Assembly: GCA_937930305.1 (NCBI GenBank)
Contig: CALGLE010000001.1
Coordinates: 99,409 to 163,408, forward strand
DNA: 64,000 bases
Direction of reading: 5' to 3'
DNA from: an uncultured Granulosicoccaceae bacterium
GTDB lineage: Bacteria; Pseudomonadota; Gammaproteobacteria; Granulosicoccales; Granulosicoccaceae
The notes under the pieces were generated by a model, which was not told the origin of the DNA, ran no database searches, and worked only from the letters and a program-made list of their open reading frames with translations. This document shows, piece after piece, positions 25,762 to 34,127 of this stretch. Every line of letters begins with the position of its first letter. Within the stretch, counting starts at the first letter, position 1. The position numbers and the translations under genes are program-made.

Positions 25762-25775
25762 CGTTACCGGTAACG
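25762..25775. promoter_or_regulatory. LacI/GntR-type operator 2
   Basis: CGTTACCGGTAACG is a perfect 14-bp palindrome 45 bases before the ATPase start of importer 2. It contains the GTTACCGGTAAC core bound by E. coli GntR and differs by one base from the site at 20976. Confidence 0.82.
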
Positions 25776-25820
25776 ACACGACTACCTACTGTACGAAGTT
25801 AATTGAAGAAGAACACAGAC

Positions 25821-26609
25821 ATGAACTCGCAGATAAATACCGAAACACCCAATGCTGTGATCAACATGCAGGGAATAACAAAGCAATTCGGTGGTGTCGT
25901 TGCGTTAAATAATGTTGATCTAACGGCTTACGCTGGTGAAGTATTAGCCATAGTCGGTGACAACGGTGCGGGGAAATCTACCTTAATAAAAATTTTAACC
26001 GGGGTATACCAACCAACCAATGGGCATATCGAACTCGATGGTCAACGTTTTTCAATGGCCAACCACTCTGATGCGATTGCTGCCGGTGTCGATGCGGTGT
26101 ATCAAAACCTCGCTATCGCGGATCACTTAACGCCAGCACAAAATTTGTTTCTAGGTGGTGAACTGACGAAGTCCTTCATGGGTTTCACAATCCTAGACAA
26201 TAAGAAAATGAAAGCTGCGGCCACAAAAATCCTTGAAGAGCGGCTAGGCGTTCGACTCAAAAGCATGGATGTTCTTACTGAGAGTCTCTCTGGCGGGCAA
26301 AGACAGGCGGTTGCCATCGCGCGAGCAGTTCGCCATGAAAATCTTCGTGTTCTGGTGATGGATGAACCCACTGCAGCCTTGGGGCCGCAAGAAACCGCAA
26401 GAACGTTACAACTGATCAAAGCATTGCGCGACCAAGGTCTTACGGTGATCGTTATCTCACATTCCTTGGATGACGTATTTGAGATTTCTGATCGTATCCA
26501 CGTGCAACGTCGAGGGCAATGCGTTGGGGTAGTGAAAACATCAGACACAAATAATGAAGAAGTGCTGAGCATGATCGTTGGCGCGTCAACAACAAGCGAA
26601 GAGATCTAG
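25821..26609 (+). CDS. Ribose-type ABC transporter, single-domain ATPase (FrcA-like)
   Basis: About 262 residues from ATG 25821, with GAAGAAG nine bases upstream; an in-frame TTG at 25803 is less likely. It is a single ABC domain: Walker A VGDNGAGKSTLIK, Q-loop VDAVYQNLAI, signature LSGGQRQAVAIARAV, Walker B VLVMDEPTAALG, H-loop VISHS. Unlike the RbsA-type ATPase of importer 1 it has one domain and must dimerise, as FrcA of the fructose importer does. It is followed after two bases by the permease gene, and the perfect LacI-type operator lies upstream. Confidence 0.92.
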   Translation: MNSQINTETPNAVINMQGITKQFGGVVALNNVDLTAYAGEVLAIVGDNGAGKSTLIKILTGVYQPTNGHIELDGQRFSMANHSDAIAAGVDAVYQNLAIADHLTPAQNLFLGGELTKSFMGFTILDNKKMKAAATKILEERLGVRLKSMDVLTESLSGGQRQAVAIARAVRHENLRVLVMDEPTAALGPQETARTLQLIKALRDQGLTVIVISHSLDDVFEISDRIHVQRRGQCVGVVKTSDTNNEEVLSMIVGASTTSEEI

Positions 26610-26611
26610 AC

Positions 26612-27733
26612 ATGTCTGAGACATCCATTGCCCCACCCAGCATCGGTCAAAAGCTTCAGCCCTACGTAAGTTTCATCGGCCCTATGGCGATGATCATAAC
26701 CATATTGTTGTTCATGGCCATCGTCGAACCAGCCCGATACTTCCGCGCTTCGAACCTCAACCAAATCCTGTTAGACGCAGCTTTATATATGCCAATGGCA
26801 ATGGCAATGACTTTCGTTATCACACAACGCGGAATCGATCTTTCCATAGGTTCGGTCGCGGCACTATCTGCAATCGTTATGGCGTTCCTAATAAAACAGT
26901 ACGATTTCCCAGCTCATGTTGCCACGCTCATTGCACTTTCACTCGGTGCATTGATGGGACTTATTAATGGACTGGTGATAACTCGTCTAAAAGTGCCCGA
27001 CCTAATAGGTACTTTGGCAATGGATCTTGTATACCGAGGTATCGCCTTAGTTTTGGCTAAGGGATTGGTGCTGGCTCGATTCCCTGAACTACTGACGGAA
27101 ATAGGCAGAGGACAGTCGCTGGCGTATTTACCCACACCCGTGGTTATTGGGCTCGCCTGCATGTTGCTCGGTTATTTCCTACTAAATTCGACGCATTTCG
27201 GACGCTACACCATTTCGATTGGCTCGAACCCCGAGGCCTCTGAGATGACGGGAATTGATGTGGATCGGCATCGGGTGTACGCCTATGTCTTGATGGGTAC
27301 GATGGCAGCCCTGGCCGGAATTCTATTAACCGGCAAGCTCAACGCGATCCAAGCCACCTCTGCGCCCTACTTCAACTTACATGTGATCGCAGCTGTTGTG
27401 GTCGGTGGCACGTCATTGTTCGGTGGCCGTGCGTCCATTGTGGGATCACTCGCAGGCGTTCTGCTGCTATCAATGATGATTAACGCACTGGTGACTTTAC
27501 GTATCGAATTCTTTTGGCAGTCAGTCGCATCGGGAGTAGTCATTATTTTTTCGGTGGCGCTATACACCTGGCTTCAAAAGAAAGATCGCGACGGAGGGCC
27601 AGGTTTTAAAAGCCTCTTGTTCAAGCCAAAAAATTCAAAAACATTTCAGCTTTTCGCAGCCATTGCGATTGTACTTGTCGTGCTTGCGTTGCTGGGATTG
27701 GTTCTTTCGGGTGGCATCAAACCAAACGGTTAG
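26612..27733 (+). CDS. Ribose-type ABC transporter permease 2
   Basis: A 373-residue CUT2-family permease. Diagnostic stretches are QRGIDLSIGSVAALSA, GRYTISIGSNPEASEMTGID (the G-S-N-x-x-A coupling helix) and VVGGTSLFGGRASIVGSLAG. It has an extra C-terminal helix (about 345-370) after a charged linker (WLQKKDRDGGPGF) that the permease of importer 1 lacks. It pairs with the single-domain ATPase encoded two bases upstream and the binding protein 66 bases downstream. Confidence 0.92.
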   Translation: MSETSIAPPSIGQKLQPYVSFIGPMAMIITILLFMAIVEPARYFRASNLNQILLDAALYMPMAMAMTFVITQRGIDLSIGSVAALSAIVMAFLIKQYDFPAHVATLIALSLGALMGLINGLVITRLKVPDLIGTLAMDLVYRGIALVLAKGLVLARFPELLTEIGRGQSLAYLPTPVVIGLACMLLGYFLLNSTHFGRYTISIGSNPEASEMTGIDVDRHRVYAYVLMGTMAALAGILLTGKLNAIQATSAPYFNLHVIAAVVVGGTSLFGGRASIVGSLAGVLLLSMMINALVTLRIEFFWQSVASGVVIIFSVALYTWLQKKDRDGGPGFKSLLFKPKNSKTFQLFAAIAIVLVVLALLGLVLSGGIKPNG

Positions 27734-27799
27734 ATGAACACCTAACTTATATCGGCCGCACACTGCGTCTGATACCAACTGTACGGTGAGGAGATGGAA

Positions 27800-28939
27800 A
27801 TGAACTACAAATTGGGTTTGATAGCAGTGACTGCTCTTACACTGAGTGGCCATGCTTTTTCTCAGCAATCGTTACCACTTCGCGAAATGGAAGGCATCGC
27901 GGACCGAGAGCACTGGTTACCCGGAGAAGTTAATCAGGAAGGTGCGTTGGATGCGTTACAAAATGCCACGGCGGAAGACGCAAAGCCTTTCACTGGGACG
28001 CTTGAAAAGCCATTACAAATCGCGCTGATCTACCCGTCCGCTGACACTTCGGATTTTTGGGCACGGAACTACTTAGCGCTAACTAAGAGATTGGAGCAGC
28101 TCAACATTGAATTCGAAGCCACTGAATTTGCCAGTCGCCAAATAGAGCACTCATTGCAAGCGACCTATGCATCGCAAGTAGATCAAGATTCAGATATTTA
28201 TGACTTTGTTATTTTCGGTCCCTCCGAATTAGCTATTCAAGGTGACAATATTGAAAAGTTGGCCAAGAACGAAAACCTGAAAACGTTTGTTTGGGCATTT
28301 CATACACCCCTAAAATTTCTTGATCCACAACCTGCCGGTTGGTTTGATTTTTCATCCGCCTACGGTGCACTAAAAATTTGTGACTACATGGTGGAACGCC
28401 TTGGTTCAGATGTTACATACGCCATGAATCGAGGTATTCCCGGCATCACAGATAACCAGCGCTCGGGAGATTTCAAGAACTGCGTGGCTGAAAAAGCCAA
28501 TTGGAATGTAGTTTACGAACACTATGGGGAATACCAAACAGAAGGTGGGTTTGAAGGCACGTCTCTGATTCTCCAAAGCTACCCTGAAGCGACGGTTATT
28601 CACAACGCCAACACCGCTATGTCAATGGGTTCGGTGGAAGCACAGAAAGCGGTCGGTAAGGAAAAGGAGATTTTTTCCACTGGCTGGGGTGGCACTGGAC
28701 TTGAGTTAGAAGCAATCCGTAACGGCGAACTTGACGCCACACCCATGCGTATGGGCGATGATGTGGGCGCAGCAACGGCTGAAGCAATCAAAGCACACTT
28801 AGAAGGACGTGAAGCGGAGCTGCCGTTAGTATTCTTGGGCAGAATCACTGTGGCTCATGATCAAATGAGTGCCGATGAAATTGACAATTTAGAGAAAGAG
28901 GCCTTTCGATTCTCTGGGGTTGGCGCGTTAGATCGATAA
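27800..28939 (+). CDS. Periplasmic binding protein of ABC importer 2
   Basis: About 379 residues. The start is taken at ATG 27800, six bases after GAGGAG; the ATG at 27794 touches that ribosome-binding site and is less likely. A signal peptide (cleavage near HAFSQQ) precedes a type I periplasmic-binding fold with a longer than usual N-terminal extension (about 25-75). The pattern (IALIYPSADTSDFWARNYLALTKR region, YDFVIFGPSE, YAMNRGIPG) resembles the LuxP/TorT-like branch rather than RbsB. It differs markedly from the importer 1 binding protein, so the two systems probably take up related but different ligands. A strong terminator follows. Confidence 0.9.
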   Translation: MNYKLGLIAVTALTLSGHAFSQQSLPLREMEGIADREHWLPGEVNQEGALDALQNATAEDAKPFTGTLEKPLQIALIYPSADTSDFWARNYLALTKRLEQLNIEFEATEFASRQIEHSLQATYASQVDQDSDIYDFVIFGPSELAIQGDNIEKLAKNENLKTFVWAFHTPLKFLDPQPAGWFDFSSAYGALKICDYMVERLGSDVTYAMNRGIPGITDNQRSGDFKNCVAEKANWNVVYEHYGEYQTEGGFEGTSLILQSYPEATVIHNANTAMSMGSVEAQKAVGKEKEIFSTGWGGTGLELEAIRNGELDATPMRMGDDVGAATAEAIKAHLEGREAELPLVFLGRITVAHDQMSADEIDNLEKEAFRFSGVGALDR

Positions 28940-28970
28940 GAACTATCCATCCTGCCATAGCTGGTAATTC

Positions 28971-28996
28971 AGGGCGCTCATCAGAGCGCCCTTTTT
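28971..28996 (+). terminator. Terminator after importer 2
   Basis: AGGGCGCTC and GAGCGCCCT form a 9-bp stem with an ATCA loop, followed by TTTTG. It closes the importer 2 operon. Confidence 0.9.
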
Positions 28997-29029
28997 GTCC
29001 TTAAATTTTTTCGGCTTTAGGGAATTAAT

Positions 29030-29329
29030 CTAGTTCAACACATACACTTTTCTATCAGCAACCAGATGCCCTACTTTCTTACCGTAGTCCACCATGTGAC
29101 TTGAGGCTGCATGTGCTCGTAAATCGTCCATGCTGTCCCATTTTTCAATCACCATGTAGGTGTCAGGCCCCAGTTTGGCTTGAGACCCCGGGTTGTCAGC
29201 ATCGACCACAGGCTGATATTCCACACATCCCTTCTCTTCATGTACCAGGGGCACCACTTGCAAAAACGCCTCGAGCAGTTCGTCTCGTTTGCCTGGCTGA
29301 GCGGTGATCATTGCTACCACGTGAATCAT
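29030..29329 (-). CDS. ABM-domain quinol monooxygenase-like protein
   Basis: A 99-residue protein from ATG 29329, with GAGG eight bases upstream; the longer frame to 29371 is not needed. It is a single antibiotic-biosynthesis-monooxygenase (ABM) domain: VVAMITAQPGKRDELLEAF, then GCVEYQPV, then YMVIEKWDSMDDLRAH. Such dimeric ferredoxin-like proteins include YgiN, a quinol monooxygenase, and haem-degrading or dimerising proteins without a defined substrate. Convergent to the importer 2 operon and unlinked to obvious partners. The function is therefore only family-level. Confidence 0.85.
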   Translation of the reverse strand: MIHVVAMITAQPGKRDELLEAFLQVVPLVHEEKGCVEYQPVVDADNPGSQAKLGPDTYMVIEKWDSMDDLRAHAASSHMVDYGKKVGHLVADRKVYVLN

Positions 29330-29469
29330 GACTTCGCCTCTATGGATGATATGCAGATATGATACTCGCACTCGGTCGTGATTTTAAGGAAACCCTTGCT
29401 CATTGAACAACAGCGCCGTCCAGGACTCATCCCCAGGACAGCAGCAACCAACGCGACACGAGATGTCAT

Positions 29470-30348
29470 GTGAAAGATAACAACGTTCGAGCGATCTTTT
29501 TAATGATCGCTTCGATGAGTGCTTTTTCGGTGGCTGACGCCTTGGTTAAGGTTTCTACGTTCTCAATGGCGCCATCTCAGGTGATGGTGCTTTTAATGGG
29601 TGGCGGTATGATTATTTTTACGCTGCTGGCCATTCTAAAAGGTGAAAACCTGGCAGACCGCAGGGCATTCAAACCCATTCTCTTACTCCGGTACGTATCG
29701 GAAGTCGCCGGAATGATCGGTATGGTGATGGCATTAGCGACCGTTCCCATTTCATCTGTGGGCGCGATTACTCAAGCCTCCCCCCTACTTGCTACGGTGG
29801 GCGCTGTATTATTTTTAAATGAAAAGGTGGGTTGGCGACGTTGGGTTTCTATTGTCGTGGGCTTTATCGGCGTACTATTGATCGTTCAACCAGGTGCAAT
29901 CGCGTTTGATTTGTCTGTGTTATGGGCGGTGCTCGCGCTGGTAGCGCTATCAGCGCGTGACTTAACAACTCGCTTGGCTCCAAAGGACATGCCTTCCGTC
30001 AGCCTCGCAACCTTTACAACGGCGGCGGCCCTGCCGTTGACCATCGCCTGGGTATATTTAAACGGTGAGAACGTATTCCCCGAGACAATCAATTGGATCG
30101 TTGTGATGCCGATGATACTTCTCGGTTCTTTAGGCTATTTTCTATTGATTGCATCCATGCGTATGGCAGAAGTTTCTGTCGTCATGCCCTACCGCTATTC
30201 CCGAATTATATTCTTGCTGATTCTAGGCGTTTTGGTATTCGGTGAAAAGCCCAATGCCCTCATGCTAGTGGGCGCTGTGTTAATTATCCTTTCCGGCATC
30301 TATGTAATGTGGCGTGAAAAAGTTATAAAACAGCAGCCTGAAGCCTGA
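29470..30348 (+). CDS. EamA/DMT-family exporter
   Basis: A 292-residue membrane protein with ten predicted helices, made of two EamA repeats (about 5-140 and 150-285). Typical stretches are SAFSVADALVK in helix 1, EKVGWRRWVSIVVGFIGVLLI closing the first repeat and ALMLVGAVLIILSGIYVMWRE closing the second. DMT proteins of this type export amino acids, purines or other metabolites, or import nucleotides and thiols. The start is GTG at 29470. No linked metabolic gene identifies the substrate. Confidence 0.88.
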   Translation: MKDNNVRAIFLMIASMSAFSVADALVKVSTFSMAPSQVMVLLMGGGMIIFTLLAILKGENLADRRAFKPILLLRYVSEVAGMIGMVMALATVPISSVGAITQASPLLATVGAVLFLNEKVGWRRWVSIVVGFIGVLLIVQPGAIAFDLSVLWAVLALVALSARDLTTRLAPKDMPSVSLATFTTAAALPLTIAWVYLNGENVFPETINWIVVMPMILLGSLGYFLLIASMRMAEVSVVMPYRYSRIIFLLILGVLVFGEKPNALMLVGAVLIILSGIYVMWREKVIKQQPEA

Positions 30349-30350
30349 GC

Positions 30351-30391
30351 TGGGAGCGAAAGCATGTGCTGATCACACATGCCCGCTCCCA
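30351..30391. terminator. Bipartite hairpin between convergent genes
   Basis: TGGGAGCG pairs with CGCTCCCA and, inside it, GCATGTG pairs with CACATGC, with an AAA/C internal loop and a 7-base apical loop. It separates the convergent EamA and Amt-kinase genes. A T tract is missing, so termination strength is unsure. Confidence 0.6.
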
Positions 30392-30427
30392 CTGGTTCAA
30401 TCGTTTAACTAAAGATGATTTTCAAGC

Positions 30428-33400
30428 TTATGCAGCATCGTCAGTATGCGTCTCTATCGCAACAATCAACTTGGCAGTGTTTATTGGCTTCGACACATAG
30501 TCATCCATGCCAGCATTTAAACAACGCTCACGATCGCCCTTAATCGCATTCGATGTAACGGCAATAATCGGCATCCGCGGTTTGCCACGTTCGCTTTCAA
30601 TTTCCCGTAACCGCCGCGTGGCTTCAAACCCGTCCATCACTGGCATCTGGCAATCCATCAAGACAAGATCGATATTGCCCTCTTCCACGCGCTCGATGGC
30701 TTGTTTTCCATTTTCAGCCAACACTGTGGTGTGGCCAAACTCATGCAGCAACTCATCGATAACCATTTGATTCACTGCATTGTCTTCAACCACCAAAATG
30801 TTGAGTGACCGGCTAGAAGTGGCTGTCACAGATTCGCCGAAATTACCCAAGCCATCGAGTGTTGCCACGCTGGCATTTGACACTACGCTAGAAGGGTTAT
30901 TACGAGCTTCCGCAATTTCTTCTGCAGCAAGTTCTGCAATTGGAGTTGCTTCAACTGGAGACATCTCGCCAACTGGGCGGCCCAGGGTTTGATTAATAGC
31001 ATCGAACAATCGAGATCGACGCAAGGGTTTGGTGATACTCGCATGGATCCGCAACTTTTCCCTGTCAGTGGCTGAAATGGCCTGATCGATTGACGTCAAC
31101 ATGATGAGATGTAAATCATCAAAGCGTTTTTCCGCTCTGATGAGCGTGACCAAGTCTTTGCCATCCATGCCAGGCATTTGATAGTCGAGCAAGGCTATGG
31201 TGAAAGGCTTGCCCCTCTTATGAGCCTGGTCCAACGTTTTAAACGCTTCCTCCGCATCTTGAACACCCGACACTTGAAACCCTTCCGGCTCAAGCATGCC
31301 GTCCAATATTTCTAAGTTGATGGGATGATCATCCACAGCCAACACTCGAATATTACTGTTCAATTCCGTATTGCCGACACTAACAACCCGCTTTTCATCC
31401 ATATCTATTCGAGCTGGCACAGGTAAATCAAGATTGACATGAAATACCGTTCCTTCACCTGGCTCACTTTCTACACTTATGCTGCCGCCCATCAATTCAA
31501 TAAGCTGACGCGTAATATTTAAGCCTAAGCCAGTGCCACCATGTTTTCGAGTGGTGGAGGTATCCGCTTGCGTGAAGGCTTCGAATAACCGCTCTTTTTC
31601 AGACGGCAGAATACCCACACCAGTATCTTCCACGGCAAAGCGTAAGCGTGCGCGATTAGGCCCTGCTTTGCCCACTCGGCAGCGCAGTGTTACCGAACCA
31701 CTGTCAGTAAATTTCAGCGCATTACCCACTAAGTTCACAAACACTTGGCGTAATCGTTCTGGATCTCCAATCACTCGGTCAGGAATATTGGTTGGAAATA
31801 AGCTGGCAAGTTCGATGTCTTTTGAGGCCGCCTGCTGAGCAAACATGTCGAGTACATCGGCCAATAACTTGGGTAAGCCAAATTCTGTTTCTTCTAATTC
31901 CAGCTTACCGGCTTCAATTTTTGATACATCTAGGATGTCATTGATCACCGAGAGCAACGAATCAGCCGAATTTCCAGCCACGTTAATGAAGCGTTCTTGC
32001 CGGCCATCCAGCTCAGTACGTGACAATAGTTCGAGCATGCCTGTCACCCCATTAAGCGGGGTGCGAATCTCATGACTCATGTTCGCTAAGAACTCACTCT
32101 TAGCGTGGCTGGCAGCTTTTGCTACATCGCGTTCTAACCGCAAACGCTCATTCGCCTTTTTCTCACTGACGTCAATCACAGAGGCCAGCACCGTCGGTTG
32201 AGTGCCATCGGCAGAGCGTAGGCGTCGTAAATCAATTTGCACGTGTGCGTCTTTACCATCGTTCTTTTTGGTAAAGGAGAGTTCAACTTCGCTGGCAACC
32301 CCTTTTTGATTCAGTTGATTCACCATTTCTTTCAATTTGGTGATTTTGTCATCTCCGCGTAGATTAGCCATCCATGGGCCCACTCCCGCCTTTAAATCAT
32401 CAGCCGACTCAAAGCCCAGCAATCGAACTGCAGCAGGATTCGCTTTTGTAATGGTGCCGTTACGGGCAAATTGCAAAATTCCCTCATGCCCATTTTCAAA
32501 GATAAATCGAAATTCGCTCTCTTCTTCCAGCTGGCGATACGCCTCTTCTCGGGTATCAATTTCTAGACGAACCCGATTCAATACGCGGTTGTATTCACCG
32601 GCAATTTGTCCTACTTCCGTGTGAGGCTCGACAGTAACAGGCGTATAAAAATCACCTTTATCACGATGCATTTGCATCTCACCAACTAAGTCAACTAACT
32701 CTGTGGAAGCATTGTGCTCAGAGATATTTAAACCAATTCGCTCATCTTCTTCGGAAACTCGAAGAGGCATGACTTTGTTAACTAGAAACAACACCCCATA
32801 ACCGACACCAAATGCCCAGACTGCAACCGTAACCACACCAGTGGCTTGAATAACAAGCTGTTCCGCTCGAGTGACACCATCACCAAACGCGCTCATGTCA
32901 CCAAGAATGGCGACCATCAATGTCCCGGTAGCACCGGCAACCGCATGCGCAGGCCAGGCACCAATAACATCGTCAATTTTTAATCGTTCTAAAAGACGTG
33001 TGGCTAAACCACATGTTAATGCACTGAGAACACCGACCAACATGGCGTCTGAAGCTTCATATATGTGTGCACCGCCAGTGACTCCAACTAAGCCGGCAAT
33101 CGTTCCATTCAGAGACGCCGCAATATCTGGTTTTCTTTCTTTGATCCAAGCCCAAGACAATAAGGCAAACCCACCGGCGGCAGCCGCCAGAGAAGTGTTA
33201 ACGATAATCATGGGTACCTGGTCGTTATATACCAGTAAACTACCCCCGTTAAATCCGAACCAACCAAACCACAGCACCAATACACCTACCGTAGCAACCG
33301 GGTAATTACTTCCGCGCAGCACGGGTGCGTTTTCGGCGAAACGTCCGAGGCGGGGCCCGACAATGATGACGGCTGCCAAGGCTAACCAGCCACCGGTTCC

Positions 33401-33898
33401 GTGTACAACTGATGAACCTGCAAAATCAATAAAGCCACGTTGAGCTAACCAGCCCGGCGTTCCTTCACCTAATACACCACCCCAAACCCAATGACCAATT
33501 AGTGGATAGAAAACAGCGGCTACCAGCGCACTGATAACCAGATAACCAGACAATTTTGTGCGTTCCGCTAGAGCACCACCCACAATGGTGGCTGCGGCAC
33601 TGCAGAACACTAACTGAAAGAGAAAGAACGCGGTCGCACCATCGGCATGAGATTTAAGAAACATGCTGGTGCCGTAAAACCCGTTAGATTCGCCCAGCCC
33701 ATACATGATGCCGAAGCCGACTGCCCAGTAGGCAAGCCCCGCCACAATGAAATCCATAAGATTTTTAAAGGCAACGTTGATGCTGTTCTTTTGTCGCACC
33801 AACCCAGCTTCAAGCATGCAAAAACCGATTTGCATGGTCATAACTAGAAATGCGCAGATTAATATCCAGCTGGTATCAAATGGCTTAAATTCAATCAC
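30428..33898 (-). CDS. Ammonium transporter-hybrid histidine kinase fusion (Amt-PAS-HK-REC-REC)
   Basis: A 1156-residue membrane sensor. Residues 1-380 are a full ammonium transporter with eleven helices, the pore His pair H166 and H318 and MQIGFCMLEAG near the start. A linker with a signalling helix (about 385-460) leads to PAS (about 460-580), then HisKA with H609 in MSHEIRTP, and HATPase (about 710-825; VNLVGNALKFT, GGTGLGLNI). Two receivers follow: REC1 with D905 and REC2 with D1082, both with intact acidic pockets. There is no Hpt domain, so a separate phosphotransfer protein is needed. Amt-linked kinases are known as ammonium sensors (Ks-Amt5 of Kuenenia). It lies 229 bases downstream of a free-standing Amt gene on the same strand. 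The start is GTG at 33898. Confidence 0.93.
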   Translation of the reverse strand: MIEFKPFDTSWILICAFLVMTMQIGFCMLEAGLVRQKNSINVAFKNLMDFIVAGLAYWAVGFGIMYGLGESNGFYGTSMFLKSHADGATAFFLFQLVFCSAAATIVGGALAERTKLSGYLVISALVAAVFYPLIGHWVWGGVLGEGTPGWLAQRGFIDFAGSSVVHGTGGWLALAAVIIVGPRLGRFAENAPVLRGSNYPVATVGVLVLWFGWFGFNGGSLLVYNDQVPMIIVNTSLAAAAGGFALLSWAWIKERKPDIAASLNGTIAGLVGVTGGAHIYEASDAMLVGVLSALTCGLATRLLERLKIDDVIGAWPAHAVAGATGTLMVAILGDMSAFGDGVTRAEQLVIQATGVVTVAVWAFGVGYGVLFLVNKVMPLRVSEEDERIGLNISEHNASTELVDLVGEMQMHRDKGDFYTPVTVEPHTEVGQIAGEYNRVLNRVRLEIDTREEAYRQLEEESEFRFIFENGHEGILQFARNGTITKANPAAVRLLGFESADDLKAGVGPWMANLRGDDKITKLKEMVNQLNQKGVASEVELSFTKKNDGKDAHVQIDLRRLRSADGTQPTVLASVIDVSEKKANERLRLERDVAKAASHAKSEFLANMSHEIRTPLNGVTGMLELLSRTELDGRQERFINVAGNSADSLLSVINDILDVSKIEAGKLELEETEFGLPKLLADVLDMFAQQAASKDIELASLFPTNIPDRVIGDPERLRQVFVNLVGNALKFTDSGSVTLRCRVGKAGPNRARLRFAVEDTGVGILPSEKERLFEAFTQADTSTTRKHGGTGLGLNITRQLIELMGGSISVESEPGEGTVFHVNLDLPVPARIDMDEKRVVSVGNTELNSNIRVLAVDDHPINLEILDGMLEPEGFQVSGVQDAEEAFKTLDQAHKRGKPFTIALLDYQMPGMDGKDLVTLIRAEKRFDDLHLIMLTSIDQAISATDREKLRIHASITKPLRRSRLFDAINQTLGRPVGEMSPVEATPIAELAAEEIAEARNNPSSVVSNASVATLDGLGNFGESVTATSSRSLNILVVEDNAVNQMVIDELLHEFGHTTVLAENGKQAIERVEEGNIDLVLMDCQMPVMDGFEATRRLREIESERGKPRMPIIAVTSNAIKGDRERCLNAGMDDYVSKPINTAKLIVAIETHTDDAA

Positions 33899-34127
33899 AA
33901 TGCCAAGGTTCCCGTTTCGGGCGATAAGTCAATTACCGCAAAAAGCTTCTAATTGTTTGAGTTAACTAAAGTCAGCCCTGTACGAGGACTGAATCGATCT
34001 TTGATTTCAGTGTACCGATCAGGTGGACGATCACATCCAGCAATTTCAGAAACACGTGATGCAGCCAAAGGTAAATACTGCCAAAACACTACTCGATTCA
34101 CATTCAAATGAACGGACTGCAATCGCA

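Noticed and set aside
33899..34127. Possible third Amt-related fragment between the two Amt genes
   Set aside because: Translation in all frames of the 229-bp gap gave no Amt-like stretch; it is a normal intergenic region.
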